A stretch of 48,692 nt of DNA from an uncultured Clostridia bacterium (GTDB lineage Bacteria > Bacillota > Clostridia > Oscillospirales > QAMX01): the NCBI GenBank assembly GCA_944376195.1, contig CALWBW010000014.1, positions 1-48,692 of the forward strand. The letters are read 5' to 3'. Positions within the stretch are counted from its first letter, which is position 1; the number at the start of each line of letters is the position of its first letter. The notes beneath the pieces were generated by a model that did no database searches, was not told the DNA's origin, and saw only the letters and a list, made by a program, of their open reading frames with translations. Shown here piece after piece: positions 1 through 8,370 of this stretch. The translations under genes and the position numbers were made by a program.

Positions 1-86
1 ATATGATGTAATCGTGTATATAGTGTGGAGAGCAATGCACCACGGTGATTTTTTATCATCGCTGACGTCTTGACACAAATGAAAAA

Positions 87-137
87 GCCAGCTAATACCT
101 GTATTTTTAAATTTACAAGGTGTTAGCTGGCTTTTTT
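87..137. terminator. Intrinsic terminator, probably bidirectional
   Basis: Arms 87-100 and 117-131 form a long hairpin with one mismatch and a one-base bulge. A T-run follows at 132-137 and an A-run precedes at 82-86, so it could stop transcription on either strand. It closes a unit lying outside the left edge and separates it from the collagen-like genes. Confidence 0.8.
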
Positions 138-186
138 GTGTTTTATTGCTTCCCTTCTTAATTTTGCGATACTACAGACCAGTGGG

Positions 187-214
187 ACCAACGAATTACC
201 TGTTTCATAGTATA
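187..214 (+). promoter_or_regulatory. Possible sigma-K-type sporulation promoter
   Basis: An AC dinucleotide at 187-188 lies 17 bases before CATAGTATA at 206-214. This fits the B. subtilis sigma-K pattern (AC, 16-17 bases, CATANNNTA). It precedes a collagen-like gene of the kind made in the mother cell for the outer spore layer. The -35 element is only two bases, so the match is suggestive. No equally clear copy is seen before the second collagen-like gene. Confidence 0.4.
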
Positions 215-246
215 TGATAAGGTTATAATTGGAGGTCATGAATCCC

Positions 247-1491
247 ATGTATCGGAATAAAAAGATCGGATCCGGAATCCATCGTTGTGTACCGTGTTAT
301 CCGTTTACTCCCATATTTGGCCCTACTGGACCCACCGGGGCCATGGGACCTACCGGACCTACTGGTCCTCAGGGGACGCAAGGCATCACAGGACCACAAG
401 GCCAGCAAGGCCCTACCGGGCCGACTGGTCCTTCTTCGGGCCCTACCGGGCCGACTGGTCCTCAAGGAATGCGTGGAATCACGGGGCCACAAGGTGAGCA
501 GGGCCCTACCGGACCTACCGGGATCGTGGGGCCTACGGGACCTACCGGTCCTCAAGGAATACAGGGCGCACCAGGCCCACAGCGCCAACAAGGGCCGACA
601 GGGCCGATGGGGCCTTCATCGGGACCGACCGGACCAACTGGTCCGCAAGGGGTGCGTGGAATCACAGGGCCTCAAGGTCAGTTAGGGCCGACCGGACCGA
701 CCGGACCCCAGGGAGCGCAGGGCATCACGGGACCACAAGGCCAGCAGGGCCCTACCGGACCTACCGGACCCCAAGGAGCGCAGGGCATCACGGGACCACA
801 AGGTGAGCAGGGGCCGACCGGACCTCAGGGAGCGCAAGGCATCACAGGACCACAAGGCGAGTCAGGACCCACCGGACCTCAGGGAGCGCAAGGCATCACA
901 GGACCACAAGGTGAGCAGGGGCCGACCGGACCCACCGGGAGCATAGGACCCACTGGCCCTACTGGGCCTCAGGGGATGCAGGGCATCACAGGGCCACAAG
1001 GGCCCATCGGACCTCAGGGAGAACAAGGTATTGCAGGTCCACAAGGCGAACAGGGACCAACCGGACCCACTGGGGCTACTGGCACTGTACCCGATGATTC
1101 TTTTGCTTCCTTTGCAAATTATCAAATGCAACTTACTCCGAATGACCTGATCATTTTATTTCCGGATATAACGGACTCTACCGGAAACATTACCTCCGCA
1201 GATTTAACACATGTTAGACTAGAATCGGGGTATTATCTGATAAGTTATGAGGTCTCGGTGCTGTTTAGCTCTGCAAATTATATGCAAATAACCCCGTTTT
1301 ACAACGGTGTTCCTCACTTGGAAACAGGCATTTATTTTGCAACTCGTACCGAAGGTTCCAGTGCTTGTGGCTCTGCCTTTTTGATTCTTTACGCACCTTC
1401 TTCCACGGAATTTTCCCTTACCTATTCTGGTTCTGCCGTAGGCCGAGAAGGTCAAGTCACACTGACCATTCTCAAATTACGCAGAAATTAA
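247..1491 (+). CDS. Collagen-like spore-surface glycoprotein (BclA-like)
   Basis: The 414-residue product has a short leader ([10 protein letters not shown]..., with a [18 protein letters not shown] segment). About 255 residues of Gly-X-Y triplets follow, mainly GPT, GPQ, GIT and GEQ, then a C-terminal domain of about 135 residues rich in beta-strand character. This is the layout of BclA-type exosporium filaments, where the collagen rod trimerises and a jelly-roll tip caps it. A few triplets are broken ([12 protein letters not shown]). ATG 247 is chosen because the neighbouring paralogue has ACG in place of the earlier ATG at 238; GGAGG at 231-235 serves both. Threonines in GPT triplets are typical O-glycosylation sites in this family. 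Function is inferred from family. Confidence 0.8.
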   Translation: MYRNKKIGSGIHRCVPCYPFTPIFGPTGPTGAMGPTGPTGPQGTQGITGPQGQQGPTGPTGPSSGPTGPTGPQGMRGITGPQGEQGPTGPTGIVGPTGPTGPQGIQGAPGPQRQQGPTGPMGPSSGPTGPTGPQGVRGITGPQGQLGPTGPTGPQGAQGITGPQGQQGPTGPTGPQGAQGITGPQGEQGPTGPQGAQGITGPQGESGPTGPQGAQGITGPQGEQGPTGPTGSIGPTGPTGPQGMQGITGPQGPIGPQGEQGIAGPQGEQGPTGPTGATGTVPDDSFASFANYQMQLTPNDLIILFPDITDSTGNITSADLTHVRLESGYYLISYEVSVLFSSANYMQITPFYNGVPHLETGIYFATRTEGSSACGSAFLILYAPSSTEFSLTYSGSAVGREGQVTLTILKLRRN

Positions 1492-1632
1492 AAAAGAAAG
1501 ACAAAGTAAACACCCGTGAATCTTAACGCAAACTGCATTCCTATATATGTTTCCTCATTACGACAGACAAAACGGGGTACTTACACAGGACCGTTTTGAA
1601 AAATCAGGCTATAATTGGAGGTCACGAATCCC

Positions 1633-2664
1633 ATGTATCGAAATAAAAATATTGGATCCGGGATCCATCGTTGTGTGCCGTGTTATCCGTTTACTCCCAT
1701 ATTCGGCCCTACTGGACCTTCCGGGGACACCGGGCCAACCGGGCCGGCTGGTTCCGACGGCGTCGCCGGTGATACCGGGCCAACTGGGCCTACCGGACCG
1801 GCTGGCTCCGACGGCGTCACCGGCGATACCGGGCCCACTGGGCCAACCGGACCGGCTGGCTCCGACGGCGTCGCCGGTGATACCGGGCCAACCGGGCCGG
1901 CTGGCCCCGTCGGTGCCACCGGACCCACCGGACCGACCGGGCCTACCGGCAGCGTGGATCCGAATCCGTACAAATTATTTGTGCAAGCGGATGCAGCTCC
2001 GGGGGGAAACGGGAGTCAAATCGCCCCATTTCAAACCATAGCGCAAGCTCTGGCCGTCGCGCAACCGGACGGCGTAATTCACGTTTTACGCGGTACCTAC
2101 CCCATCACGCAGCAATTGACCATAACCCAGCCTGGCCTGGCCATTCAAGGCAGAGCCGGTGCTGTCATCTCGCTGCAAGCGCCCATTATTCCCTTCGTAT
2201 GCAGTGGAGGCGATAATACCATCGACGGGTTAACCATAACCAGTAATGATCCCTATCCCGTCGAGTTTATTCAGCTTGCCGGAGATGGAAATCAGCTTTT
2301 AAATTGTCAAATTTACGGACCGGAGCAAGCCGGTGATTCTTCCACATGGGTTGTGAATCGCGGTTTTGTCACGCAGGGGTCAGCGACCAACTTACTGGTA
2401 CGCAATAACATTTTTCATTCTTTGCGTCAGTCTGCCTATTTAAATCCCGGTTCAACCGGCACAATTGCCGATAATGTTGCATATAACACCCGCGGATACG
2501 TGGTTGACCAGGCAACCTTCCTTTTTTCCGGGAATTCCTGGGGCATTCCGGAAAACGCAGTCGACATTGCTCTTCTTGCCGGTACGACAACAGGTGCTCC
2601 GTATGACCCGCTTTCTGCTTTGGAGGCCAGTAACAGCAATGCAACTATCAGCGATCAGCGCTAA
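1633..2664 (+). CDS. Collagen-like protein with right-handed beta-helix tip
   Basis: The leader is nearly identical to that of the preceding collagen-like gene ([17 protein letters not shown]...), as is the sequence around its ribosome site. The Gly-X-Y stretch is shorter (about 85 residues) and uses different triplets ([12 protein letters not shown]). The remaining ~230 residues resemble DUF1565/pectate-lyase-like parallel beta-helix domains: a [15 protein letters not shown] first coil followed by repeated N/G-rich turns such as NTIDGLTI and NLLVRNNIF. The shared leader suggests a common spore-surface targeting signal, with the tip as the variable part. Start at ATG 1633, with GGAGGT at 1617-1622. 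It ends before a terminator at 2730. No enzyme activity can be assigned. Confidence 0.8.
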   Translation: MYRNKNIGSGIHRCVPCYPFTPIFGPTGPSGDTGPTGPAGSDGVAGDTGPTGPTGPAGSDGVTGDTGPTGPTGPAGSDGVAGDTGPTGPAGPVGATGPTGPTGPTGSVDPNPYKLFVQADAAPGGNGSQIAPFQTIAQALAVAQPDGVIHVLRGTYPITQQLTITQPGLAIQGRAGAVISLQAPIIPFVCSGGDNTIDGLTITSNDPYPVEFIQLAGDGNQLLNCQIYGPEQAGDSSTWVVNRGFVTQGSATNLLVRNNIFHSLRQSAYLNPGSTGTIADNVAYNTRGYVVDQATFLFSGNSWGIPENAVDIALLAGTTTGAPYDPLSALEASNSNATISDQR

Positions 2665-2729
2665 AACGTTTAAAGGTTTTAAAAATTGCAAATAAAAGGC
2701 TCTCCTTTTATAAAATGCATCGTAAATGA

Positions 2730-2772
2730 AACCCGCATTCGGTAGGAAATCTATCGGTTGCGGGTTTTCTAT
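2730..2772 (+). terminator. Intrinsic terminator after collagen-like genes
   Basis: AACCCGCA at 2730-2737 pairs with TGCGGGTT at 2759-2766. A T-rich tract follows. It ends the collagen-like unit. Confidence 0.75.
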
Positions 2773-2795
2773 TTTTAGAGTACATCCATCTCTCC

Positions 2796-2851
2796 GTGAT
2801 AAAATCACAGAAATACAGTGCTGTATGTAATATAATCACACCATACAGCAC
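2796..2851 (+). promoter_or_regulatory. Promoter with Fnr-like site at about -41 and an inverted repeat over the -10
   Basis: TATAAT lies at 2831-2836 without a good -35 hexamer. A palindrome GTGAT-AAA-ATCAC at 2796-2808 is centred about 41 bases before the expected start, the usual place for class II Crp/Fnr activation. A perfect 10-bp inverted repeat (GTGCTGTATG 2818-2827, CATACAGCAC 2842-2851) flanks the -10 box, as a repressor operator would. The half-site spacing is shorter than the classical Fnr N4, so the regulator is not certain; the Crp/Fnr gene at 5018-5677 is the obvious candidate. Confidence 0.5.
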
Positions 2852-2965
2852 AAATAGGAAAAACGTTCTTTCTCAGTTTCCAATGCGGCGGTCTGGCAAA
2901 CCTAAGGCATACAAAAATTTATTTTTTAAAAGCACAAACATTCATTCCACAAAAGGAGAACAAAA

Positions 2966-3286
2966 ATGCGTTTTTTGGATTTTTTTCGAACTCCGGATCT
3001 CAATCAAGGGCTAACAATATATGAAACCACTCCTGGTGCCGTCCTTTTGGACGTACGAACCAGAGAAGAATATCAAACCGGTCATATTCCCGGAAGCAAA
3101 AATATTCCGCTCCAAGCCCTTGACAAAGTGACTTCAATCTTGGAAGATAAAACTGCTCCTATTTTTGTTCATTGCCTCAGCGGCGCACGAAGTGCGCAGG
3201 CAGTTGGAAAACTCAAGAAAATGGGATACATCCATGTTACAAATATTGGTGGAATAGCAGAATATAATGGAAAGGTGGAACGCTAA
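2966..3286 (+). CDS. Single-domain rhodanese (sulfurtransferase)
   Basis: A 106-residue cytoplasmic rhodanese that would carry sulfane sulfur as a cysteine persulfide. It has the LLDVRTREEYQTGHIPGSKNIPL core and the active loop HCLSGARSA with catalytic Cys near residue 69. AGGAG at 2954-2958 sits well for ATG 2966. Its stop is one base from the start of the downstream CoA-disulfide reductase, so the two are cotranscribed and probably translationally coupled. The downstream enzyme carries its own rhodanese domain, so this free copy may deliver sulfur to the fusion. Confidence 0.88.
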   Translation: MRFLDFFRTPDLNQGLTIYETTPGAVLLDVRTREEYQTGHIPGSKNIPLQALDKVTSILEDKTAPIFVHCLSGARSAQAVGKLKKMGYIHVTNIGGIAEYNGKVER

Positions 3287-3287
3287 C

Positions 3288-4979
3288 ATGAAAATTGTTA
3301 TTGTAGGGGGCGTAGCAGGCGGTGCAACCGCAGCCGCGCGCATTCGCAGATTGGACGAGCACGCCGAAATTGTCGTATTTGAGCGTTCTGGATATATTTC
3401 CTATGCAAACTGTGGTTTACCCTATTATATCGGGGGCATTATTAAAGATCCGGAGGATTTGACGCTGCAAACTCCCGAAAGCTTTTATTCCCGTTTTCAC
3501 ATTTCCATGAAAGTCCATCATGAGGTAACCGCCATTCATCCGGAGAACAAAACCGTCTCAGTGAAAAATCTCAAGACCGGCGAACTGTTTGAAGAGCCTT
3601 ATGATAAGCTCCTTCTTTCCCCGGGCGCCAAACCCACGCAGCCCCGTCTCTCCGGCGTGGGTCTTGACAAAATTTTCACCTTACGAACCGTAGAGGATAC
3701 ACTCCGAATTAAGGAATTCATTGACAAACATCACCCTCGCTCCGCTGTACTGGCAGGCGGTGGATTTATTAATCTGGAAATGGCGGAGAATCTTCGGAAT
3801 CTGGGGATGGAAGTCACAATTGTGCAACGGCCGCACCAACTGATGACGCCCTTTGACGCCGATATGGCCGCGTTGATCCACAACGAAGTGCGCAAACACG
3901 GGATCCGGTTGGCTTTAGGTCAAACGGTCGAGGGATTTGAAGAAAAAGACGGCGGGATAGAAATAAAGTTGCAGGATGCCGCGTCCCTTCGTGCAGACAT
4001 GGTCATTCTCGCAATCGGTGTCACGCCGGAAACCCATCTGGCAAAAGAAGCAGGCCTTGCTTTGGGAATAAAGGGCAGCATCCTGGTAAATGACCGGATG
4101 GAAACTTCCGTCCCGGACATTTACGCGGTCGGAGATGCCGTACAGGTGAAACATTTTGTAACCGGAGAAGATACGCTTCTTTCTCTGGCCGGGCCTGCCA
4201 ATAAACAGGGCCGAATTGCAGCAGACAATATTTGCGGCGGCGACAGCCGCTATCAAGGCAGCCAGGGCAGTTCGGTTCTCAAGGTGTTTTCCATGACGGC
4301 CGCGACCACCGGTATGAATGAAACGCAAGCTAAATCCGCCGGTTTCGATGTTGACAAAGTGATTCTCTCCCCCATGAGTCATGCAAGTTATTATCCAGGT
4401 GGGAAATTGATGACCATGAAGGTGGTATTTGAAAAAGAAACCTGGCGGTTGCTTGGCGCTCAAATTATCGGTTACGAGGGCGTTGACAAACGCATTGACG
4501 TACTGGCCACCGCCATCCGCTGCGGGATGAAAGCCACAGAACTGAAGGATCTGGATCTGGCATATGCGCCCCCCTATTCTTCCGCCAAAGATCCGGTCAA
4601 TATGGCAGGGTTTCTCATCGATAATTTAAAAACCGGCCTCGTCAAACAATGGTATTTGGAAGACATAGAGAACCTTCCCCGAGATGGCAGCATCACGCTG
4701 CTGGATGTCCGCACGCCGGAAGAATACCGCAGAGGTCATCTTGACAACACGCTTTCTATTCCTGTGGATGAGCTGCGCGAGCGGCTTTCCGAATTAGATC
4801 GTCATAAACGCATCTATGTCATCTGTCAAAGTGGATTGCGCAGTTATCTTGCGACCCGAATTTTAAGCGGTAATGGTTATGACTGCTACAATTTTGCCGG
4901 TGGATACCGGTTCTATGAAATCGTCACCCAGGACCGTCTGTTGTCCGAAAGTGCGACAGCCTGCGGCATGGATCAATAA
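3288..4979 (+). CDS. CoA-disulfide reductase / persulfide reductase with C-terminal rhodanese domain
   Basis: A 563-residue flavoprotein. It starts with an FAD-binding GGVAGGATAAARIRR motif and has the single redox Cys at about residue 42 in SYANCGLPYY, typical of CoA-disulfide reductases (family with Cdr, Nox, NPSR). An NAD(P)H-binding segment (VLAGGGFINLEMAENL) and a dimerisation domain follow. A rhodanese domain covers about residues 460-550 and has an intact CQSGLRS loop. CoADR-rhodanese fusions reduce CoA or low-molecular-weight disulfides and persulfides. ATG 3288 is preferred over upstream in-frame starts because AAAGGTGG lies at 3271-3278. The neighbours (rhodanese, CcdA, thioredoxin) support a thiol-redox role; whether its substrate is CoA disulfide, polysulfide or NADH/O2 cannot be decided. 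Confidence 0.87.
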   Translation: MKIVIVGGVAGGATAAARIRRLDEHAEIVVFERSGYISYANCGLPYYIGGIIKDPEDLTLQTPESFYSRFHISMKVHHEVTAIHPENKTVSVKNLKTGELFEEPYDKLLLSPGAKPTQPRLSGVGLDKIFTLRTVEDTLRIKEFIDKHHPRSAVLAGGGFINLEMAENLRNLGMEVTIVQRPHQLMTPFDADMAALIHNEVRKHGIRLALGQTVEGFEEKDGGIEIKLQDAASLRADMVILAIGVTPETHLAKEAGLALGIKGSILVNDRMETSVPDIYAVGDAVQVKHFVTGEDTLLSLAGPANKQGRIAADNICGGDSRYQGSQGSSVLKVFSMTAATTGMNETQAKSAGFDVDKVILSPMSHASYYPGGKLMTMKVVFEKETWRLLGAQIIGYEGVDKRIDVLATAIRCGMKATELKDLDLAYAPPYSSAKDPVNMAGFLIDNLKTGLVKQWYLEDIENLPRDGSITLLDVRTPEEYRRGHLDNTLSIPVDELRERLSELDRHKRIYVICQSGLRSYLATRILSGNGYDCYNFAGGYRFYEIVTQDRLLSESATACGMDQ

Positions 4980-4982
4980 GAA

Positions 4983-5012
4983 AACGCCCGCCATTTTTTA
5001 ATAGCGAGCGTT
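4983..5012. terminator. Short hairpin between convergent genes
   Basis: AACGC(C)CGC at 4983-4991 pairs with GCG(A)GCGTT at 5004-5012, between the stop of the CoA-disulfide reductase and the end of the convergent Crp/Fnr gene. There is no strong T-run, so termination is only likely from position. Confidence 0.45.
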
Positions 5013-5017
5013 GTGCC

Positions 5018-5677
5018 CTAGTTTTCGCAAAGCGAGGTTAGCTGTTCCGGATCCATAATTTCCACGGTTCCGCGAGATAGCCGCACCATTCCCTCCGACT
5101 GAAAATAGCGAAGCATGCGGGTAACCACCTCGCGTGCGCTTCCCAAATGATTTGCAATCATCTCGTGCGTGATTTTCAACCGGCTTGTACCTTCAATTGC
5201 TGCTTCCTCCAGCAAAAATGCCGCCAGACGCTTGTCAAAGCTCTTCCAAAGCACCTGTTCAATGAGCCACATCACGTCGGAAAAGCGGGAGGCCATGATT
5301 TCATTGGTATAGTTGGCGAGGGGCGCCGATTCCGCCATCACTTCCTGATAGACCTGGGCGGGAATAATCCACAATTGTGTGGCTTTTTCCGCTTCAATGG
5401 TAACCTCAAATTGGATACTTCGCATCATACAAGAAGCAGAAAACAGGCAAATATCGCGTTCAAAAAGCCGATAAATCGTAATTTCGCGGCCTTCCTCGGA
5501 ATAAATGCAGGCACGAAGCTGGCCGGAACAGACCAGCAAAAGTCCTAGGCAATCCATGGAGCCATTATGAAGCACTGTTCCTTTTTCAATGTCCCGCCGC
5601 ACTGCAGAGTCAGAAAGTTTTTCCTGTTGCTGTTTTGTCAGCCGGTCCCAGATTGGAAAATACGCAGAAATCTCCAC
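5018..5677 (-). CDS. Crp/Fnr-family transcriptional regulator
   Basis: A 219-residue protein with an N-terminal cyclic-nucleotide-type beta-barrel (about residues 10-120, including GREITIYRLFERDICLFSASC). A long dimerisation helix and a C-terminal winged helix with recognition segment ITHEMIANHLGSAREVVTRML follow. The barrel carries several cysteines but not the N-terminal four-cysteine Fe-S cluster of Fnr, so the signal could be redox, haem or a small molecule. The start is GTG 5677, with GAGGT about 10 bases upstream. It is convergent to the rhodanese/CoA-disulfide reductase operon and divergent from ccdA. An Fnr-like palindrome at 2796-2808 makes that operon its probable target. Confidence 0.85.
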   Translation of the reverse strand: MEISAYFPIWDRLTKQQQEKLSDSAVRRDIEKGTVLHNGSMDCLGLLLVCSGQLRACIYSEEGREITIYRLFERDICLFSASCMMRSIQFEVTIEAEKATQLWIIPAQVYQEVMAESAPLANYTNEIMASRFSDVMWLIEQVLWKSFDKRLAAFLLEEAAIEGTSRLKITHEMIANHLGSAREVVTRMLRYFQSEGMVRLSRGTVEIMDPEQLTSLCEN

Positions 5678-5828
5678 CTCAACCGCACCTCATCTTCTTT
5701 ATATATAGTAGCATTATAAAAGATCTCTGTATGGCTGTCAATGAAGGGGTACAAAACAACGTTGCCGTCTTTTTCCCCGATAGCCGGAATGAATTCACAT
5801 CGCCATTCTGAAAGGAGCCCGACAGATC

Positions 5829-6491
5829 ATGCAATATTTGATTTCTTTTCTCGAGGGAATTATCACCTTCATTTCCCCCTGCCTGCTGCCTATGCTCCCC
5901 ATCTACATCTCCTATTTTGCGGGCGGAGAAACCCGTAGCGTTCGAAAAGCCCTGATCGGCGCCATTGGGTTTGTTATTGGTTTCACCCTTGTCTTCACCC
6001 TAATGGGAGCACTTGCCGGTACGCTTGGCGGGCTTTTAAGAAAATACCAGACCGCCGTCAATGTGGTATCCGGCCTTGTAGTCATTTTCTTCGGCCTGAA
6101 TTTTTTAGGCATTTTCAAACTCACCCTATTCCATGGCGGCAGCCATACTGTTAACGTAAAAAATATGGGGTTCTTCTCCGCCTTGCTTTTCGGCATTGTG
6201 TTCTCACTTGGTTGGACGCCCTGCGTCGGTGCGTTCCTGGGTTCCGCTCTGATGCTGGCCTCTCAACAAGGCCATGTACTGGAAGGTATGTTGATGCTGT
6301 TGGCCTATTCACTCGGGCTCGGCATTCCGTTCCTTCTCAGCGCCGTGCTGATCGGCTATCTCAAATCCACCTTTGATTGGATCAAACGCAATTACCGAGT
6401 CATCAATCTCATTAGCGGTTGCCTCTTGCTTGTTATCGGCGTACTGATGGCAACCGGAACGCTTGGGCGGCTGCTCAGTCTGCTCAGTTAG
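5829..6491 (+). CDS. ccdA: CcdA-type thiol-disulfide transmembrane transporter
   Basis: A 220-residue integral membrane protein with six hydrophobic segments. It has the two conserved redox cysteines of the CcdA/DsbD-beta family, ISPCLLPMLP near residue 18 and GWTPCVG near residue 132. It passes electrons from cytoplasmic thioredoxin across the membrane. AAAGGAG at 5811-5817 precedes ATG 5829. The stop is 8 bases before the start of a membrane-anchored thioredoxin, its likely electron acceptor, so the two form an operon. In spore formers such pairs can serve cytochrome c maturation or cortex synthesis; no cytochrome gene is visible here. Confidence 0.9.
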   Translation: MQYLISFLEGIITFISPCLLPMLPIYISYFAGGETRSVRKALIGAIGFVIGFTLVFTLMGALAGTLGGLLRKYQTAVNVVSGLVVIFFGLNFLGIFKLTLFHGGSHTVNVKNMGFFSALLFGIVFSLGWTPCVGAFLGSALMLASQQGHVLEGMLMLLAYSLGLGIPFLLSAVLIGYLKSTFDWIKRNYRVINLISGCLLLVIGVLMATGTLGRLLSLLS

Positions 6492-6499
6492 GAGGAAGC

Positions 6500-7114
6500 A
6501 TGAAAGTTCTCATTGTGATTTTGGCCCTTGTTATTTTAATCGGCGGTGCGTGGCTCCTTTATACACAGCTCAGTGAGGAATTGGCGCCCAATCAGCTGGC
6601 TGTTCAAGATTCAGTAGATACGTCGCCTGCCGAAACGCCAGACAACGAAATGGAAGATGCTCCGCAACAGCAGTCCGAAGATACAGAAACGCAAAAAATA
6701 CTGGCGCCTGACTTCACCGTGTACGATCTGGAGGGTAATGCGGTACAGTTGTCCGACTTCATTGGCAAACCGGTCGTCCTAAATTTCTGGGCCAGCTGGT
6801 GTGGCCCCTGTCAAAGCGAAATGCCGGATTTTAACGAAGCATATGCGGAATTGGGAGAAGACGTCCACTTCCTCATGATCAATATGACGGATGGTTCTCG
6901 TGAGACTGTGGACACCGCATCAGCGTTTATAGAAGAACAGGGGTATCTCTTTCCCGTTTATTATGATACGGATTTTGACGCTGCTATAACCTATGGCGTC
7001 TATTCTCTGCCTTCAACCCTGTTTATCGACGCGGAAGGTTATGGCATTGCGCAGGCAGTCGGTGCAATTGACCGCGAAACTTTGCAACGAGGCATCGACC
7101 TGATTCTGCCCTGA
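6500..7114 (+). CDS. Membrane-anchored TlpA/ResA-like thioredoxin
   Basis: A 204-residue protein with one N-terminal transmembrane anchor (residues 3-22), then an acidic, Gln/Glu/Pro-rich linker (about 30-70), then a thioredoxin domain. The domain has NFWASWCGPCQSEMP, the active WCGPC near residue 100, and the cis-Pro loop YSLPSTLFID. It would reduce disulfides outside the membrane using electrons from CcdA. ATG 6500 follows GGAGGAA at 6491-6497; in-frame sites further upstream would overlap ccdA and lack a ribosome site. The exact partner protein is unknown. Confidence 0.88.
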   Translation: MKVLIVILALVILIGGAWLLYTQLSEELAPNQLAVQDSVDTSPAETPDNEMEDAPQQQSEDTETQKILAPDFTVYDLEGNAVQLSDFIGKPVVLNFWASWCGPCQSEMPDFNEAYAELGEDVHFLMINMTDGSRETVDTASAFIEEQGYLFPVYYDTDFDAAITYGVYSLPSTLFIDAEGYGIAQAVGAIDRETLQRGIDLILP

Positions 7115-7193
7115 TATTTCTTGGTAAATGTTTTTCCAAATAATTGGATACCACTTGTCATTACGTAAACCAGCAAATTTCCGTTTCCTTTCT

Positions 7194-7250
7194 AAAAAAG
7201 AGAGGCTCCGCGGCAACTGTTTTCGGTTTTGTCGCGGAGTCTCTTTTTAT
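7194..7250 (+). terminator. Strong intrinsic terminator after ccdA-tlpA
   Basis: A long stem joins AAAAAGAGAGGCTCCGCGGC (about 7195-7214) with GTCGCGGAGTCTCTTTTT (7231-7248), followed by more T. A smaller hairpin with a T-run lies at 7272-7297, so the recombinase gene is well insulated. Confidence 0.85.
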
Positions 7251-7355
7251 TTTTGTGTACGAACCTTTGTTTACGCCGCTTTAAGAGCGTCTTTTTTCAT
7301 AAAGTCGATGATTGAAGGGTACAATGTCAATATGTCATTCTACGGAGGTTAAAAT

Positions 7356-8201
7356 ATGGAACGAATCAGATTCATGCCCGACAATTTTGCGGATTTTGTG
7401 CGGCATTTGCGCCGGGCAGAACGCGGTCAGGGCACCATTGAAAATTATTTACGTCACGCGCGTGCGTTTTCTCTCTGGCTCGACGGAAAACCAGTGACCC
7501 GGGAAAACGCTTCCGCTTGGAAAACACATCTCCTCGCAAAAGGATACGCATCCGTGTCCGTCAATGCGATGATCTCATCTCTTAATGCTCTGTTCCGTTT
7601 TCTCGGCTGGGAGGATTGTCGGATCAGTTTTCTAAAAATTCAACGTAAGCTTTTTCGTGATGCGAATCGCGAACTATCTCAAACAGAATATGAACGTCTG
7701 ATTTCCGCCGCGCATATTTCCGGGAAACAGCGTTTGGCGCTTCTCATGGAAACCATTTGTGCCACCGGAATCCGTGTCAGTGAACTCCGGTTTATTACCG
7801 TCCAGGCAGCGCTCCTGGGACGCGCCGAAGTTGCCCTGAAAGGCAAAATTCGAACCATTCTCATTCCCAGTAAACTTACAAAAAAGCTGTTGAAGTTTGC
7901 TCAGGAAGAAAAAATCGCCTCTGGAGAAATCTTCCTTACCAGAAGCGGAAAAGGCATATCACGCCGTCAAATATGGGCAGAAATGAAAGCACTGTGCGTC
8001 GAATCACATGTAAAGCCCTCTAAAGTTTTCCCCCATAATTTGAGACATTTATTCGCAACAGTCTTTTATAAGGCCTGTAAAGATATAGCCCGCCTTGCAG
8101 ACGTGCTGGGACATTCCAGCATCGAAACCACCCGAATTTATTTGACTGTCTCCGGCGTAGAGCAATATAAATTATTAAATCGATTGCGATTGGTCCTATA
8201 A
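7356..8201 (+). CDS. Tyrosine recombinase, probably a DNA invertase for the adjacent segment
   Basis: A 281-residue phage-integrase-family recombinase. It has an N-terminal SAM-like core-binding domain (about residues 8-95, with GTIENYLRHARAFSLWL) and a C-terminal catalytic domain. The catalytic set looks complete: Arg in CATGIRVSELR (~139), Lys in the GKIRTILIP hairpin, HNLRH (~227-231), His in VLGHSSIE (~252) and Tyr in TRIYLT (~262). ACGGAGG precedes ATG 7356. Its stop codon abuts an inverted repeat (8202-8221) whose mate lies at 8465-8484. A lone recombinase next to short inverted repeats is the usual layout of a phase-variation switch. No phage, relaxase or cargo genes suggest an integrative element instead. 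Confidence 0.9.
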   Translation: MERIRFMPDNFADFVRHLRRAERGQGTIENYLRHARAFSLWLDGKPVTRENASAWKTHLLAKGYASVSVNAMISSLNALFRFLGWEDCRISFLKIQRKLFRDANRELSQTEYERLISAAHISGKQRLALLMETICATGIRVSELRFITVQAALLGRAEVALKGKIRTILIPSKLTKKLLKFAQEEKIASGEIFLTRSGKGISRRQIWAEMKALCVESHVKPSKVFPHNLRHLFATVFYKACKDIARLADVLGHSSIETTRIYLTVSGVEQYKLLNRLRLVL

Positions 8202-8221
8202 GACAAAATCAACATTTTGTC
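8202..8221 (+). repeat. Inverted repeat left, candidate recombinase crossover site
   Basis: GACAAAAT and ATTTTGTC arms flank an asymmetric CAAC centre, an 8-bp palindromic pair typical of a tyrosine-recombinase core site. Bases 8204-8221 are an exact reverse complement of 8465-8482 (18/18). It begins directly after the recombinase stop codon at 8199-8201. Confidence 0.8.
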
Positions 8222-8268
8222 CCAGTATATTACCTGGATCAAATCCCAGTAAATACATATTTTTTATA

Positions 8269-8297
8269 ATTATAGCACGCATTTCCCTGATGTGCAA
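8269..8297 (-). promoter_or_regulatory. Extended -10 sigma-A promoter inside the invertible segment
   Basis: On the minus strand TTGCAC (8297-8292) is followed after exactly 17 bases by TATAAT (8274-8269), preceded by TGC, an extended -10. It is the best promoter in the segment and presently fires leftward, antisense to the recombinase 3' end. The plus strand also reads TATAAT at 8265-8270 but has no -35. Confidence 0.75.
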
Positions 8298-8320
8298 TAC
8301 CCATCTCTTTTTTTGAGCGC

Positions 8321-8360
8321 AAAAAAGTGAGGCCGCGAAATTTTTCAAATCTTGCGGTCT
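8321..8360 (-). terminator. Leftward terminator-like hairpin in invertible segment
   Basis: Bases 8331-8343 pair with 8347-8359 in a 13-bp stem with one mismatch and two G-U pairs. On the minus strand a six-T run (8326-8321) follows a few bases later. After inversion it would face right and stop recombinase read-through upstream of the promoter. Confidence 0.5.
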
Positions 8361-8370
8361 GAATAGTCAC

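Noticed and set aside
229..1491. Possible CRISPR-like or satellite repeat in the collagen region
   Set aside because: The repetition is codon-level Gly-X-Y periodicity within an open frame, with no spacers and no cas genes nearby.
1683..1973. Minus-strand 96-codon frame rich in GPVGPVGP, looking like a second collagen gene
   Set aside because: GGN-CCN codons are read as Gly-Pro on both strands, so any collagen gene gives such a mirror frame. It has no ribosome site and lies wholly inside the plus-strand gene.
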